Below, piece after piece: positions 17,838 to 26,241 of a stretch of DNA of 64,000 nt (position 1 is its first letter; each line of letters begins with the position of its first letter). This DNA is from Bhargavaea cecembensis DSE10 (lineage in GTDB: Bacteria > Bacillota > Bacilli > Bacillales_A > Planococcaceae), in the NCBI RefSeq assembly GCF_000348905.1, contig NZ_AOFT01000003.1:178477-242476 (forward strand). The letters run 5' to 3'. Made by a program: the position numbers and the translations under genes. The notes below the pieces were generated by a model. The model was not told the origin of the DNA. It saw only the letters and a list, made by a program, of their open reading frames with translations, and ran no database searches.

Positions 17838-17873
17838 AAAACCGGCCCCCTTATTCGGAAACCGGCCAAAACG
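17838..17873 (-). terminator. Rho-independent terminator of rocF
   Basis: TTTTGGCCGGTTT and GGCCGGTTTT form a stem after the arginase stop, and T-rich sequence follows on the minus strand. Confidence 0.75.
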
Positions 17874-17876
17874 CCT

Positions 17877-18782
17877 TTAAATCAAGGTTTCGCCGAACAA
17901 TGAGCCCATCAGGCCGACGGCGACGTCTGCTGTTTTATTGCGCTCGTCAAGGATCGGATTCACCTCGACAAATTCGGCCGAAGTGATGCGTCCGGTCGAA
18001 TGAAGCATCTCCATCGCCAGGTGGCTTTCCCGGTAGCTGAGGCCACCCTGCACCGGCGTGCCGACACCCGGTGTATAAAGGGGATCGAGGCCGTCCAGGT
18101 CGAGCGAGAGATGCACGCCGTCCACACCGCGCTCTTCCAGATAGCGGATGGCGTCCTGCATGATCGCGGTCATCCCGTCCCGGTCGATCTCATGCATCGT
18201 ATACACCCGGATGCCCTTTTCCCTGACGAGTTCGCGCTCGCCCGGATCGATCGAGCGTGCGCCGATGACGACGATGTTTTCCGGCTTCACCTTCGGACCG
18301 CTTCCGATCGATGTCAGGTCCCCGTGCCCAAGCCCCATCGCGACGGCCAGCGGCATCCCATGGATGTTCCCTGAAGGCGATGTCTCCGCCGTGTTCAGGT
18401 CGGTGTGTGCGTCGTACCAGATGACCCCGAGGTTGCTGTAATGCTCGTTCAGCCCGGCCAATGTGCCGATCGCGATGCTGTGGTCGCCGCCGAGGACAAG
18501 CGGGAAACGCCCGTCGCGGACCGTTTCCGAGACCTGATCGGCAAGTTTCCGGTTCCCTTCGGTGACCGCCTTCAGGTTTTTCAGGTTCGTGCCCGACACT
18601 TCGCGCGGCGCATCCATGTCGACCGGGATATCCCCTTCATCCCTTACGATATGCCCCAATGCCTGGATGCGCTCCACGGCGCCCGCATAGCGGATTGCGC
18701 TCGGCCCCATGTCGACCCCGCGCCGGCTCTGGCCGAAATCCGCCGGAACCCCGATGATTGAAATTTCTTTATGACTGTTCAT
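17877..18782 (-). CDS. rocF: Arginase
   Basis: Arginase hydrolyses arginine to ornithine and urea, the first step of arginine catabolism. The 301-residue length is typical. Metal-binding motifs are complete: GGDHS at 98-102, DAHTDLN from 124, an adjacent GNIHGMP at about 138-144, and SLDLDGLDP near 226. AAGGGGGGAAGGCAGC precedes the ATG. It is monocistronic here, with its own terminator. No AhrC/RocR site could be identified by eye. Confidence 0.95.
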   Translation of the reverse strand: MNSHKEISIIGVPADFGQSRRGVDMGPSAIRYAGAVERIQALGHIVRDEGDIPVDMDAPREVSGTNLKNLKAVTEGNRKLADQVSETVRDGRFPLVLGGDHSIAIGTLAGLNEHYSNLGVIWYDAHTDLNTAETSPSGNIHGMPLAVAMGLGHGDLTSIGSGPKVKPENIVVIGARSIDPGERELVREKGIRVYTMHEIDRDGMTAIMQDAIRYLEERGVDGVHLSLDLDGLDPLYTPGVGTPVQGGLSYRESHLAMEMLHSTGRITSAEFVEVNPILDERNKTADVAVGLMGSLFGETLI

Positions 18783-18937
18783 GCTGCCTTCCCCCTTTTC
18801 CGATCTTGGCTACTATTATGAATCGAAAAAGGCAGATGGCTCAACCGGACAAAGATTAGGATAATTATTCATCGGAAGAGTCAGTCTGTTCCGTTATAAT
18901 GGCCGTATACACCATGGAATAAGGGGGAAATTCCAAG

Positions 18938-19396
18938 ATGATCATGGGACTGTATGAAGCCCATCTGCCGGTCAGTGACCTGGAACGCTCGCTCAAGTTT
19001 TATACCGGCCTCGGGCTGGAGATTGCGCACACCCACGGAGAGGGGCTGGCTTTTTTGTGGATCGAAAAAGACAAAAGCTGGCTGGGGCTTTGGCAAACCG
19101 ACAAGGTGGAGCTGGACTATCACCCTTCCATCCGGCACATCGCCTTCCAGGTGTCACTTGAAGGGTTGAAAGGCGCCGTCAGCTGGCTAAGGGAAAGGGG
19201 TTATGAGCCGAGGGAGGCATTCGGATTCGGTCCGGACGAACCGTTCGTGATGCCGCAGGACGACTACGCCCATGCCAAGATCCATTTTAACGACCCGGAC
19301 GGCAACAGCCTGGAGTTCATCTGCAAGATGGACAACCCGAATAAGCTGACGGAGCGGATGACGCTGGGCGAATGGGAAAAACGGAACACCAAATAA
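18938..19396 (+). CDS. VOC-family protein
   Basis: This 152-residue VOC protein starts YEAHLPVSDLERSLKFYTGL, continues with IRHIAFQV and ends with HFNDPDGNSLEFICKM, the canonical metal-site pattern (His near residue 9, Glu near the C-terminus). Such proteins are dioxygenases, epimerases, glyoxalases or fosfomycin thiol transferases; the sequence does not identify which. AAGGGGG lies 11 nt upstream of the first ATG. It converges with the DNA-repair gene and shares a bidirectional terminator with it. Confidence 0.8.
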   Translation: MIMGLYEAHLPVSDLERSLKFYTGLGLEIAHTHGEGLAFLWIEKDKSWLGLWQTDKVELDYHPSIRHIAFQVSLEGLKGAVSWLRERGYEPREAFGFGPDEPFVMPQDDYAHAKIHFNDPDGNSLEFICKMDNPNKLTERMTLGEWEKRNTK

Positions 19397-19441
19397 AAGC
19401 CAGGATCAGGGGAAGATTGTTCCCCCTGACCCTGGCTTTTT
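19395..19441. terminator. Bidirectional terminator between convergent genes
   Basis: AAAAGCCAGG...CCTGGCTTTTTT with an inner GGGGAA/TTCCCC pairing has A and T runs on both sides. Confidence 0.85.
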
Positions 19442-19446
19442 TGAAC

Positions 19447-20154
19447 TCAGCACCGTACATATCGTCGTTTGAACCCGAGCCTTCCTTTGTCCAGGTCTTT
19501 TTGGATGTTTTCGTAAGCGTTCAGGAAACTGCTTTTCTTGTTGGGCCGCTTTATTTCGACGGTGCCGACTTCCCGTGCGGTTTCGACCGCCTGTTCACTG
19601 AGCGGACTGTACGAGATCCCGACGGTATACACAAAGTTGTTCATCGCCGACTTTGTCCGTTCCGGCGCATCATGGATGCTGTTTTTCACGGCCTCCAGCA
19701 TCCCTGAAAGCTTGCTTTCGGAGAACTCGTGGTCCGGGCGGCTGCCGAGCAGCCAGCAATAACAGCTCCATCCCGCCGACATCCTCAGCTCCTCGCCGCT
19801 CGCAATCCATTTGTCTGCGATGTCCTGTGCCAGGGGCGACTCGGACAGGGTCACAGCCACCACATAGTCGGACAGCATATAGAAATACGCCGCATCCATC
19901 CAGCGGTCAAAGTCGGCCTCCGTCATCGCCTTCGGGTCGGCGATGACCCCTGCAAAGTACATGGCGTCATAATTGCCCGTCGCGTACAGTTCCTCCGCCA
20001 GGGGCTGGTTGATCTTGATCGCCCTCTTCATCGGCTTCATCGCACCCGTCGCTACGCCGAACAGCGGCTCATGCGCGCCATTGGACAGGTACATCTTTTT
20101 CGTCCGTTCCTTGCCCAGGGATTCAAGCTCCTGCATGACAGTTTCAAAATCCAT
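19447..20154 (-). CDS. DNA alkylation repair protein (AlkD-like HEAT repeat)
   Basis: This 235-residue all-helical protein has the composition and helix pattern of the AlkC/AlkD DNA glycosylase group that removes alkylated purines. Features include the basic MKPMKRAIKI segment near residue 40, DRWMDAAYFYMLSDYVV near 85 and SAGWSCYCWLLGSRPD near 125. The family call comes from overall similarity rather than one catalytic motif, because these enzymes lack a classic active-site signature. GGAAGGAAG precedes the ATG. Confidence 0.75.
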   Translation of the reverse strand: MDFETVMQELESLGKERTKKMYLSNGAHEPLFGVATGAMKPMKRAIKINQPLAEELYATGNYDAMYFAGVIADPKAMTEADFDRWMDAAYFYMLSDYVVAVTLSESPLAQDIADKWIASGEELRMSAGWSCYCWLLGSRPDHEFSESKLSGMLEAVKNSIHDAPERTKSAMNNFVYTVGISYSPLSEQAVETAREVGTVEIKRPNKKSSFLNAYENIQKDLDKGRLGFKRRYVRC

Positions 20155-20252
20155 TATGGATGACTTCCTTCCGTCACTTAATTTCTTCTAGTCTTTTCCA
20201 TGTCCTTTTTCTAAGTTAAGCTATAACTATTAGGATAAAGGAGATGGGATCA

Positions 20253-20408
20253 TTGGCAAACCTGGGCGACCTTTTCGTCATCATTTTTTATCTGACGGTT
20301 GCAGCAGGCATCTTCGCTGCTGTTGTGCTGTTCAGCCGCTCCCGCAGAAAACAGAAAGAGCAGCTGGACAGGATTGAAGCCAAATTAAATGACCTCGCCG
20401 GGAAATGA
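20253..20408 (+). CDS. Small single-helix membrane protein (DUF4083-like)
   Basis: This short reading frame (51 residues) starts with TTG 9 nt after AAAGGAG and was read directly from sequence. It begins MANLGDLFVIIFYLTVAAGI, with one membrane helix at about residues 7-29, then the basic SRSRRKQKEQ and the amphipathic LDRIEAKLNDL. That layout matches the small DUF4083-type proteins common in Bacillales as I remember them. A strong terminator directly downstream supports a real gene. The function is unknown. Confidence 0.65.
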   Translation: MANLGDLFVIIFYLTVAAGIFAAVVLFSRSRRKQKEQLDRIEAKLNDLAGK

Positions 20409-20410
20409 AA

Positions 20411-20450
20411 CCGGCATGCCTCCTGTTTACGGACGGCATGCCGATTTTTT
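20411..20450 (+). terminator. Rho-independent terminator of the small membrane protein gene
   Basis: CGGCATGCC and GGCATGCCG pair and are followed by ATTTTTTT. Confidence 0.85.
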
Positions 20451-20456
20451 TCTTCT

Positions 20457-21032
20457 TTAACCCCTGTCCATCAGCCGTTCCAGATGCTGTTTCACTTCCG
20501 GCCATTCGCGGTCGATGATTGAATAGAGGTGGACGTCGCGCGGCTTGCCGGTGGATCGGATGCGTTCGTTCCGCATGACGCCCTCCAGCTTCGCCCCGAT
20601 CCGCTCGAGCGCTTTTTGCGACCGCCTGTTTTCCGAGTCGGTCTTGAACTGGACGCGGATCATGTCCATTTCTTCAAAGCAGTGGCGGAGCAGCAGATAC
20701 TTCGATGTGGTGTTCACATGGGTTCGCTGGTATTCCTTGCCGTAGAACGTGGAGCCGATTTCGCACAGCTTGTTGAACGGGTCGATGCCGAAGATCCGGG
20801 TCGTCCCCATCACGGCTCCCGTACCGGCGTCTTCCACCGCAAACGCCAGGCAGCTGTCCCCGGTTTCCATCGCGGTGATTCCCGTTTCAAGCCATTGGTC
20901 AAAACGGTCTTTCGTCTCGACCTGGTTCAGCATAAAAAAGAAAATATCCGGCGAATACAGATTCCAGAGCGCTTCGAAATCTCCGCGCTCAAGCGGCCTG
21001 AGCCTGACGCCATTCATCTCGAGGACCGGCAC
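20457..21032 (-). CDS. GNAT-family acetyltransferase (RimJ/RimL-like)
   Basis: This 191-residue acetyltransferase opens with VRLRPLERGDFEALWNLYS, the RimJ-type N-terminus. The acetyl-CoA region includes AVMGTTRIFGIDP and CEIGSTFYGKEYQRTHVNTTSK near residues 75-110, then NRRSQKALERIGAKLEGVMR near 135. It probably acetylates a protein N-terminus or a small amine. GTG 21032 follows GGGAGGTG by 7 nt. It stands alone between the codA-like gene and the small membrane protein gene. Confidence 0.85.
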   Translation of the reverse strand: MPVLEMNGVRLRPLERGDFEALWNLYSPDIFFFMLNQVETKDRFDQWLETGITAMETGDSCLAFAVEDAGTGAVMGTTRIFGIDPFNKLCEIGSTFYGKEYQRTHVNTTSKYLLLRHCFEEMDMIRVQFKTDSENRRSQKALERIGAKLEGVMRNERIRSTGKPRDVHLYSIIDREWPEVKQHLERLMDRG

Positions 21033-21059
21033 GGGTCCACCTCCCTCATTAGGTAACGC

Positions 21060-22319
21060 TTATGCTTCCGTCCGGAATGTCGTCTCTGTCACTGCCGGCT
21101 GCGTCTCCGTGATCACTTTGCCGTTCCGTACCGACAGGAGAACCGGTGCCTGTGTGCGGACCGCCTCGTACTCCGAGTCGGCATGGATGACGATCAGGTT
21201 GGCCGGATTGCCTTCCCTGACGCCGTATTCATCGTCACCGAGATGGAGCGCCTTCGCACCGTTGACGCTCACCAGGTCGAGCGCCTTGACGATATGGGCG
21301 TAGTCGGTCATGTGGCAGGCGTGGAGGCCGGCATCGACCACACTCATCAGTTCGCCGTTGCCGAGCGGGTACCACGGGTCCACGATCGAATCCAGCCCGA
21401 AGCAGACATTAATGTCTTCCGCGAGCATCTCCTTGACCCGGGTCACCCCGCGGCGGACCGGGTGTGCGTCGAAGCGGCCCTGAAGATGGAGGTTCGCCTT
21501 CGGCAGCGACACGAAATGGATGCCCGCCTGCTTCAGCGTCTGGAACAGCTTGTAGGTGTAGGCGTTGCTGTAGGAAGCCATGGCGGTTGTGTGGCTTGCC
21601 GTCACACGGTCGCCCATTCCCCGGCGGAGCGCTTCGCCCGCGAGCACTTCCAGGTAGCGCGACTGGTCGTCGTCGATCTCGTCGCAGTGGATGTCGACGA
21701 GCTTGCCGTATTCCTCTGCAAGGTCAAGCGCGCGGATCACCGACTTCACGCCTTCTTCACGGGTGAGCTCATAATGCGGAATGCCGCCGATGACGTCCGC
21801 TCCCATTTCGATCGCGCGGATCAGCAGCTCTTCACCGTCCGGCTTCGTGTATAGCCCTTCCTGAGGAAACGCCACGAGCTGAAGGTCCACCCACGGTTTT
21901 ACTTCCTCCTTCACTTCAAGCAGCGCTTCCATGCCCTTTAGTGTCGGGTCGCTCACATCGACATGCGTCCGGACATGCTGGATGCCGTTCTTTACCTGGA
22001 GTTCGATCGCCCGGAGCGCCCGCTTTTTGAGGTCGTCCTTCGTTTCATTCAGCAGCTGTTTGCGCTCTGCCCAGATCTCGATCCCCTCGAAGACGGATCC
22101 CGACTTGCTCCAGCGCGGCGTGCCTGCGGTGAATACGTAGTCCAGGTGGATATGCGGCTCCACGTAGGGCGGCAGGACCAGTTTGCCTTCCAGGTCCCTT
22201 ACGTCCTTCCCTGACACGTCCGTCTCTGCGGCAGCGGTTACCGACCGGATCCGGCCATCCTCAATATCGATTGTCCATAGGCCTTCCCGGCCGTACAGTT
22301 TCGCGTTATTCAGAATCAA
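21060..22319 (-). CDS. Cytosine deaminase-like amidohydrolase
   Basis: This 419-residue metal-dependent amidohydrolase has PPYVEPHIHLDYVFTAGTPR near residue 50 (the HxH metal pair), RTHVDVSDPTLKG near 118, VDIHCDEIDDDQSRY near 210 and CFGLDSIVDPWYPLGNG near 310 with the catalytic Asp. This block set is that of bacterial CodA cytosine/isoguanine deaminases. The start is TTG behind AGGGGGAT. No cytosine permease is adjacent, so a related substrate such as isoguanine or creatinine analogues is possible. Confidence 0.85.
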   Translation of the reverse strand: MILNNAKLYGREGLWTIDIEDGRIRSVTAAAETDVSGKDVRDLEGKLVLPPYVEPHIHLDYVFTAGTPRWSKSGSVFEGIEIWAERKQLLNETKDDLKKRALRAIELQVKNGIQHVRTHVDVSDPTLKGMEALLEVKEEVKPWVDLQLVAFPQEGLYTKPDGEELLIRAIEMGADVIGGIPHYELTREEGVKSVIRALDLAEEYGKLVDIHCDEIDDDQSRYLEVLAGEALRRGMGDRVTASHTTAMASYSNAYTYKLFQTLKQAGIHFVSLPKANLHLQGRFDAHPVRRGVTRVKEMLAEDINVCFGLDSIVDPWYPLGNGELMSVVDAGLHACHMTDYAHIVKALDLVSVNGAKALHLGDDEYGVREGNPANLIVIHADSEYEAVRTQAPVLLSVRNGKVITETQPAVTETTFRTEA

Positions 22320-22481
22320 CGTCGAATCCCCCTCTCAATTATTCCATGTCTATTATATCAATCTCCCCCGCGGAATCCCGCTGTCCCCCTTACGGACAGT
22401 CATCCCCATAAAGTGGCAGCCATACACCGCCTGTTTAAAGGGTATAGCAATGGGGTAGAAGCCACGGGCGGATAGGAGGGG

Positions 22482-23171
22482 ATGCCGGTGTTCGGACTTC
22501 AGGATCTCATTTCATTGGTCATCTCGGCATTTATCATCCTGCCGGTGGTCATCTTCCTGCGCGAGCTCGGCTATGTGATCACGAGTGCGGTCTTTGGCGT
22601 GGTGAATCCGCGCCTCACAATCGGGTCGGGGCCGCGCGTCTTCAAATTCTGGATTTTCGACGTCCGAAGGTACTATCACCTGTACAGCTGGTTCTCCTAT
22701 GATGACCTTAAACGCAAAGGCAAATTCGTTTACGTCCTTATTTACGCGGGGCCGATCCTGATCAACCTGGTCCCTGCATTAATTCTGAATGCCTTGATCG
22801 CAAACGATATCATCAATGAATACGTGACCTTCTGGAACCGCTTCCTGTTTTATCAGTTTTATTATGTGCTGTTCGACGTGGTTCCGATGAAAACGATCAA
22901 CGGCATGCCGAACAACGGCATGGTCATCTATGAGATGCTCCGCTACGGCAAGCGAGTGGATTACAATACGGATCCATTCATCCCCTCCACCACCGAGGTC
23001 GAGGAGGAGTATCAGGAGGAGATGGAGGAAATCGAAGAGCAGATGGAGGATTTGGAAGAGACGGCTGAAGACAAAAAGGAGATCAATGAGGAGCAGGACA
23101 TCAGGCGTGACGGCAAGGAGGATGAAGAGGATCGCAAGGAGCGCAAGACGGGCGGGATGGAAAATTCATAA
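22482..23171 (+). CDS. M50 (site-2 protease)-like membrane protein with degenerate active site
   Basis: This 229-residue protein has hydrophobic segments at about residues 10-30, 90-115 and 118-140 and a long acidic coiled C-tail (residues 165-229, nearly all Glu/Lys/Arg/Asp). The sequence FLRELGYVITSAVFG lies exactly where M50 peptidases carry HExxH, followed by PRLTIGSGPRVF like their LxxGxGP block. Both metal histidines are replaced (Arg and Tyr), so it should not be a protease. The later DVVPMKTINGMPNNGMVI matches the position of the NPDG motif. ATG 22482 sits very close to AGGAGGGG; GTG 22488 is an alternative start. Confidence 0.65.
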   Translation: MPVFGLQDLISLVISAFIILPVVIFLRELGYVITSAVFGVVNPRLTIGSGPRVFKFWIFDVRRYYHLYSWFSYDDLKRKGKFVYVLIYAGPILINLVPALILNALIANDIINEYVTFWNRFLFYQFYYVLFDVVPMKTINGMPNNGMVIYEMLRYGKRVDYNTDPFIPSTTEVEEEYQEEMEEIEEQMEDLEETAEDKKEINEEQDIRRDGKEDEEDRKERKTGGMENS

Positions 23172-23184
23172 GGAAATATGAAAA

Positions 23185-23212
23185 AACGCCTTCCCGCTGC
23201 CGGGAAGGCGTT
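23185..23212 (-). terminator. Terminator of the Glu-Tyr-Gln-Lys tRNA operon
   Basis: CGCCTTCCCG and CGGGAAGGCG pair and end in six T residues on the minus strand. Confidence 0.9.
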
Positions 23213-23217
23213 CCGTA

Positions 23218-23290
23218 TGAGCCATGCAGGGCTCGAACCTGCGACCCTCTGATTAAAAGTCAGATGCTCTACCAACTGAGCTAATGGCTC
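23218..23290 (-). tRNA. tRNA-Lys (anticodon TTT)
   Basis: A 73-nt cloverleaf: acceptor GAGCCAT/ATGGCTC, D arm AGCTCAGTTGGTAGAGC, anticodon loop CTTTTAA, T arm GGTTCGAGCCC. CCA is not encoded. It is last in the four-tRNA operon. Confidence 0.95.
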
Positions 23291-23306
23291 AAGAACAATA
23301 AAAAAA

Positions 23307-23381
23307 TGGCTGGGGTAGCTGGATTCGAACCAACGAATGACGGAGTCAAAGTCCGTTGCCTTACCGCTTGGCTATACCCCA
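23307..23381 (-). tRNA. tRNA-Gln (anticodon TTG)
   Basis: A 75-nt gene including an encoded CCA: acceptor TGGGGTA/TACCCCA, anticodon loop CTTTGAC, T arm GGTTCGAATCC. Confidence 0.95.
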
Positions 23382-23441
23382 ACGCTATGAAGTGTTGCCC
23401 TTTTAATGTTACCCGGGATCGGGTGTTTTAAACATAAAAAG

Positions 23442-23525
23442 TGGTGGAGGGGGGCAGATTCGAACTGCCGAACCCGAAGGAGCGGATTTACAGTCCGCCG
23501 CGTTTAGCCACTTCGCTACCCCTCC
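23442..23525 (-). tRNA. tRNA-Tyr (anticodon GTA)
   Basis: An 84-nt class II tRNA with a long variable arm and encoded CCA: acceptor GGAGGGG/CCCCTCC, anticodon loop CTGTAAA, T arm AGTTCGAATCT. Confidence 0.95.
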
Positions 23526-23533
23526 AAAATATA

Positions 23534-23605
23534 TGACCCCTACGGGATTCGAACCCGTGTTACCGCCGTGAAAGGGCGGTGTCTTAACCGCTTGACCAAG
23601 GGGCC
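23534..23605 (-). tRNA. tRNA-Glu (anticodon TTC)
   Basis: A 72-nt gene without encoded CCA: acceptor GGCCCCT/AGGGGTC, anticodon loop CTTTCAC, T arm GGTTCGAATCC. It is first in the operon. Confidence 0.95.
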
Positions 23606-23711
23606 GTGTCTCAATCGGACAACGTTTATATTAGCAGAGAAAAATGACCCATGCAACCCATTTTTTGAAGTCGGAATATTTATTTTTGGATGGTGTCGAT
23701 CAAGTGAGGTT

Positions 23712-23850
23712 TCAGTGGAATCAGCTCAGAATTTGACGTGATCACAAGCGGCTTTAAGGTGATTACGCAACGGATCATTCTGTTGAGGCAACGGTTCACT
23801 TTGATACGGAAATGTGTCAGCTTACGAACGCCGTGTTTCACTATAACCGT
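23712..23850 (-). repeat. Diverged 21-bp periodic array between tRNA-Glu and the HD gene
   Basis: TCA anchors (TGA on the minus strand) occur at 23712, 23775, 23796, 23817 and 23838, all multiples of 21 apart; the two intermediate positions are degenerate. The minus-strand words are TGAAAC, TGACAC, TGAACC, TGATCC and TGAAAC. CAACGG is repeated at a 21-bp step in two units. The minus frame shows a weak seven-residue period but has no ribosome binding site, so I treat it as noncoding. The rest of 23606-23966 shows no gene. Confidence 0.6.
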
Positions 23851-23966
23851 TTTTCGCTGGGCAAAAACCCCCACCGGGAATGTTCATCGGTATCCCTCCC
23901 TGAGGTTCCTGCCTGCCCATTCCGTAATGATAGAATGAAGCGAACTGCTCACAAGGGGGAGATTAG

Positions 23967-24569
23967 ATGAATCCGGCTTTATACGAGGCAGCTCTGGAGC
24001 GGATCAGCCGGCTCTTCGGCGAGGATGCGACCGGGCACGATGTCCACCACACCCTCCGGGTGTACCGAATGGCGATGCGGCTAGCTGAAGCGGAAGGCGC
24101 CGACCGGGAACTTGTGGGGCTGGCGGCAATGCTCCACGACGCGGACGACCCGAAACTGTTCGGCAGCGGCGATGGCCTGCCGAATGCACAAGCATTCATG
24201 GAGGAGCAAGGGATTTCGCCCGCACAGGCAGATGTTGTCTGCACCATGATCGGAGAGGTTTCCTTCAGCAAGAACGGATCGAAGCGACCTTCGACAATCG
24301 AGGGAATGGTCGTCCAGGACGCCGACCGGCTGGATGCAATCGGCGCCATCGGCATTGCCCGCACCTTCGCCTTCGGCGGCAGCCGCGGTCAGGCGATCCA
24401 TGACCCGGACCGCACAACCGGCACGTCGATCGCCCACTTTTACGAAAAGCTACTGAAGCTGAAGGACCTGATGAACACGGAGGAAGCCAGGCGGATCGCG
24501 GAAGAAAGACACCGGTATATGGAGGCGTTCCTTTCAGAGTTTCATGATGAATGGGATGGCGTCCGCTGA
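23967..24569 (+). CDS. HD-domain phosphohydrolase
   Basis: This 200-residue cytosolic HD protein has the metal-binding residues in HDVHHTLRVYRMA (about 24-36), MLHDADDP with the HD pair at about 57-58, and VVQDADRLDAIGAIGIARTF at about 113-132. It resembles YedJ/YpgQ-type hydrolases that act on nucleotides. A good AAGGGGGAG precedes the ATG. It is a single-gene unit between the tRNA operon and a convergent PP2C-like gene. The substrate is unknown. Confidence 0.88.
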   Translation: MNPALYEAALERISRLFGEDATGHDVHHTLRVYRMAMRLAEAEGADRELVGLAAMLHDADDPKLFGSGDGLPNAQAFMEEQGISPAQADVVCTMIGEVSFSKNGSKRPSTIEGMVVQDADRLDAIGAIGIARTFAFGGSRGQAIHDPDRTTGTSIAHFYEKLLKLKDLMNTEEARRIAEERHRYMEAFLSEFHDEWDGVR

Positions 24570-24811
24570 ACAGCCACCAAGCTACTGAAAGAGGGAGCCT
24601 GAATATCAAATCTGATTCAGAAAGCCATTCCTATACTATGACATTGAGCTGGACCGCCAATTTCCTTCAGGACCTTGTCGGGAATAAAGAAGCACCCAGG
24701 GTCCTAAGGGAGGTACTTGAGCCCCGTCCATGAGCACTCACACATCCCACACCGGCAATTCGTCTTCTGCCGCCACTACCTACTCCGATACACTCCATCT
24801 GGCAAATGAAT

Positions 24812-24848
24812 AAAAGGCATCATCCAGGAAAACCGGATGATGCCTCTT
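24812..24848. terminator. Bidirectional terminator
   Basis: GGCATCATCC and GGATGATGCC pair, with A residues before and T residues after. The rest of 24570-24811 shows no gene or array. Confidence 0.8.
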
Positions 24849-24871
24849 TTTATGAGCCCCTCGATTCCCCA

Positions 24872-25684
24872 TCATTCTTTACCAAAATCACTCGGCAAAA
24901 CAGCATCGCGGGTCACTTCTATATTCCAAGTGATGATTGTCGTGCTGTCCCTGACTCCGCTTTTCTGAATGGTTTCCAATATGGAATGGACGGTATCAGC
25001 AGCCGGAACTCCTTCATAAAATGCCTGATCGACTCGGACAGGATCAGGGTAAGGAGCACCGGGACATTCGATCAAGCCGTCAGTTGTCAGGAACAGCCGG
25101 TTTTCCCCTTTACGGAGTTCCCTCCTGCCGATCGAGTAGCAGGGAACTTCCTGTGCAAACGTGTTCACTTGGCCGATCCATTCATAGAACTGCCTTTGAT
25201 TCAACTGATATTGCCCCATACGTGTGAGTTCGGGATGGAATAGGTAAAGCAGGCAGTCCCCGACGGACAGCCACCATACATACCGTCCTTTTCTTGCCGT
25301 GATCAAACATGCAGTTTCCCCTTTGACCTTCCGGCAAATGGAAAGGAACTCAGCTGAGCGGAACATGTCCAGCACTTTTTCTTCCAGGGCTCTGAATGCA
25401 TCATGGACAGCCGGCAATGCGAGCAGCGTTCGGATGGCATTTTCCTCTTGCCTGAATAATTCCAGGACGATCTCGGCACTTTCAGCCGAATAGTGGGCAT
25501 CCAGAACCATTGCAAGCTCCCAGTCTTCCTCTCGGCTGAACCAGACCAGACAGCCGTCTTCATTCTTGGATTGGCCGGCCGTTGAATTGCCTCCGTACCG
25601 TCCCACCACGATATGATTTAACTGAATAACATCGGGGCAGTCGACAAAATCATCCTGGCTCCCCACCCAGCTGAAAGCGGTCAT
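24872..25684 (-). CDS. PP2C-like phosphatase-fold protein
   Basis: The 270-residue protein starts at ATG 25684, whose first bases overlap the HIT stop as ATGA. GRYGGNSTAGQSKNEDG at about residues 28-44 and VLDAHYSAESAE at about 60-71 echo PP2C motifs (GxxR..NED and DGxGG), and LSVGDCLLYLF near 160 and LTTDGLIE near 220 match the later blocks. The DG pair is DA here, so one metal ligand may be preserved but the loop is changed. It may be a diverged serine/threonine phosphatase. The original longer reading frame upstream is simply the HIT gene in another frame. Confidence 0.65.
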   Translation of the reverse strand: MTAFSWVGSQDDFVDCPDVIQLNHIVVGRYGGNSTAGQSKNEDGCLVWFSREEDWELAMVLDAHYSAESAEIVLELFRQEENAIRTLLALPAVHDAFRALEEKVLDMFRSAEFLSICRKVKGETACLITARKGRYVWWLSVGDCLLYLFHPELTRMGQYQLNQRQFYEWIGQVNTFAQEVPCYSIGRRELRKGENRLFLTTDGLIECPGAPYPDPVRVDQAFYEGVPAADTVHSILETIQKSGVRDSTTIITWNIEVTRDAVLPSDFGKE

Positions 25685-26130
25685 ACCGCGTGTTGCTCCA
25701 TATAGTCTTTCAGACGACCGCAAAGGCGGACAACCTCTTCTCCATCTCCCATCGGCGCGCCTTCCCAGTCGTAGACTTCTGACGGTCCCCAATATTCCCG
25801 CGGCGTGCCCGGATAACGTGCCACCAGATGCATATGAAGGTGAGGAACTGCATTGCCCGAGACGAATGAATAGATGTGCTCGGCGTTTTCCGATTCCTTC
25901 AGGGCTTTGCTTACCCGGGCCATCGTGATCCCGAACGTCTTGGCCTCCTCAATGGTCAGGTCTGCCAGCGTGGGGACATGCCGCTTTAAATCGATCATGA
26001 TGTGTCCCAAGTAGTTCGGCTGGCCGCCCCTGTCGATATGTCCGACGTACACATGCTCATCTTCATATATCACCGCTCCGGACGTTTCAATGTTCCCTGC
26101 GTGCTTGTCGCAAATAAAGCATTCCCCCAT
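25681..26130 (-). CDS. HIT-family protein
   Basis: This 149-residue histidine-triad protein has H97-L-H99-M-H101 followed by LVARYP. The N-terminal CFICDKH pairs Cys4 and Cys7 and may bind zinc as in Hint-type proteins. HIT proteins hydrolyse AMP-conjugates or dinucleoside polyphosphates. It is followed, through a 4-bp ATGA overlap, by the PP2C-like gene, so the two are co-translated. It lies downstream of the metP terminator and is a separate unit. Confidence 0.9.
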   Translation of the reverse strand: MGECFICDKHAGNIETSGAVIYEDEHVYVGHIDRGGQPNYLGHIMIDLKRHVPTLADLTIEEAKTFGITMARVSKALKESENAEHIYSFVSGNAVPHLHMHLVARYPGTPREYWGPSEVYDWEGAPMGDGEEVVRLCGRLKDYMEQHAV

Positions 26131-26196
26131 CTTCCCTGCCCCCTCATTTGTAGTACGGGTATCCTTCTTTTTATGAGAGCGGGTTTCCTCCCATGA

Positions 26197-26236
26197 AATG
26201 AAAAGCCATCATCCGATACGGTTCGGATGATGGCTT
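26197..26236 (-). terminator. Rho-independent terminator of the met operon
   Basis: AAAGCCATCATCCG and CGGATGATGGCTTT form a stem with a T run on the minus strand. It lies beyond the 21-bp array, so the array belongs to the metQNP 3' untranslated region. Confidence 0.8.
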
Positions 26237-26241
26237 TGAGT

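Noticed and set aside
23680..23874. 64-residue minus-strand frame next to tRNA-Glu
   Set aside because: The periodic residues follow from the decayed 21-bp array and there is no ribosome binding site.
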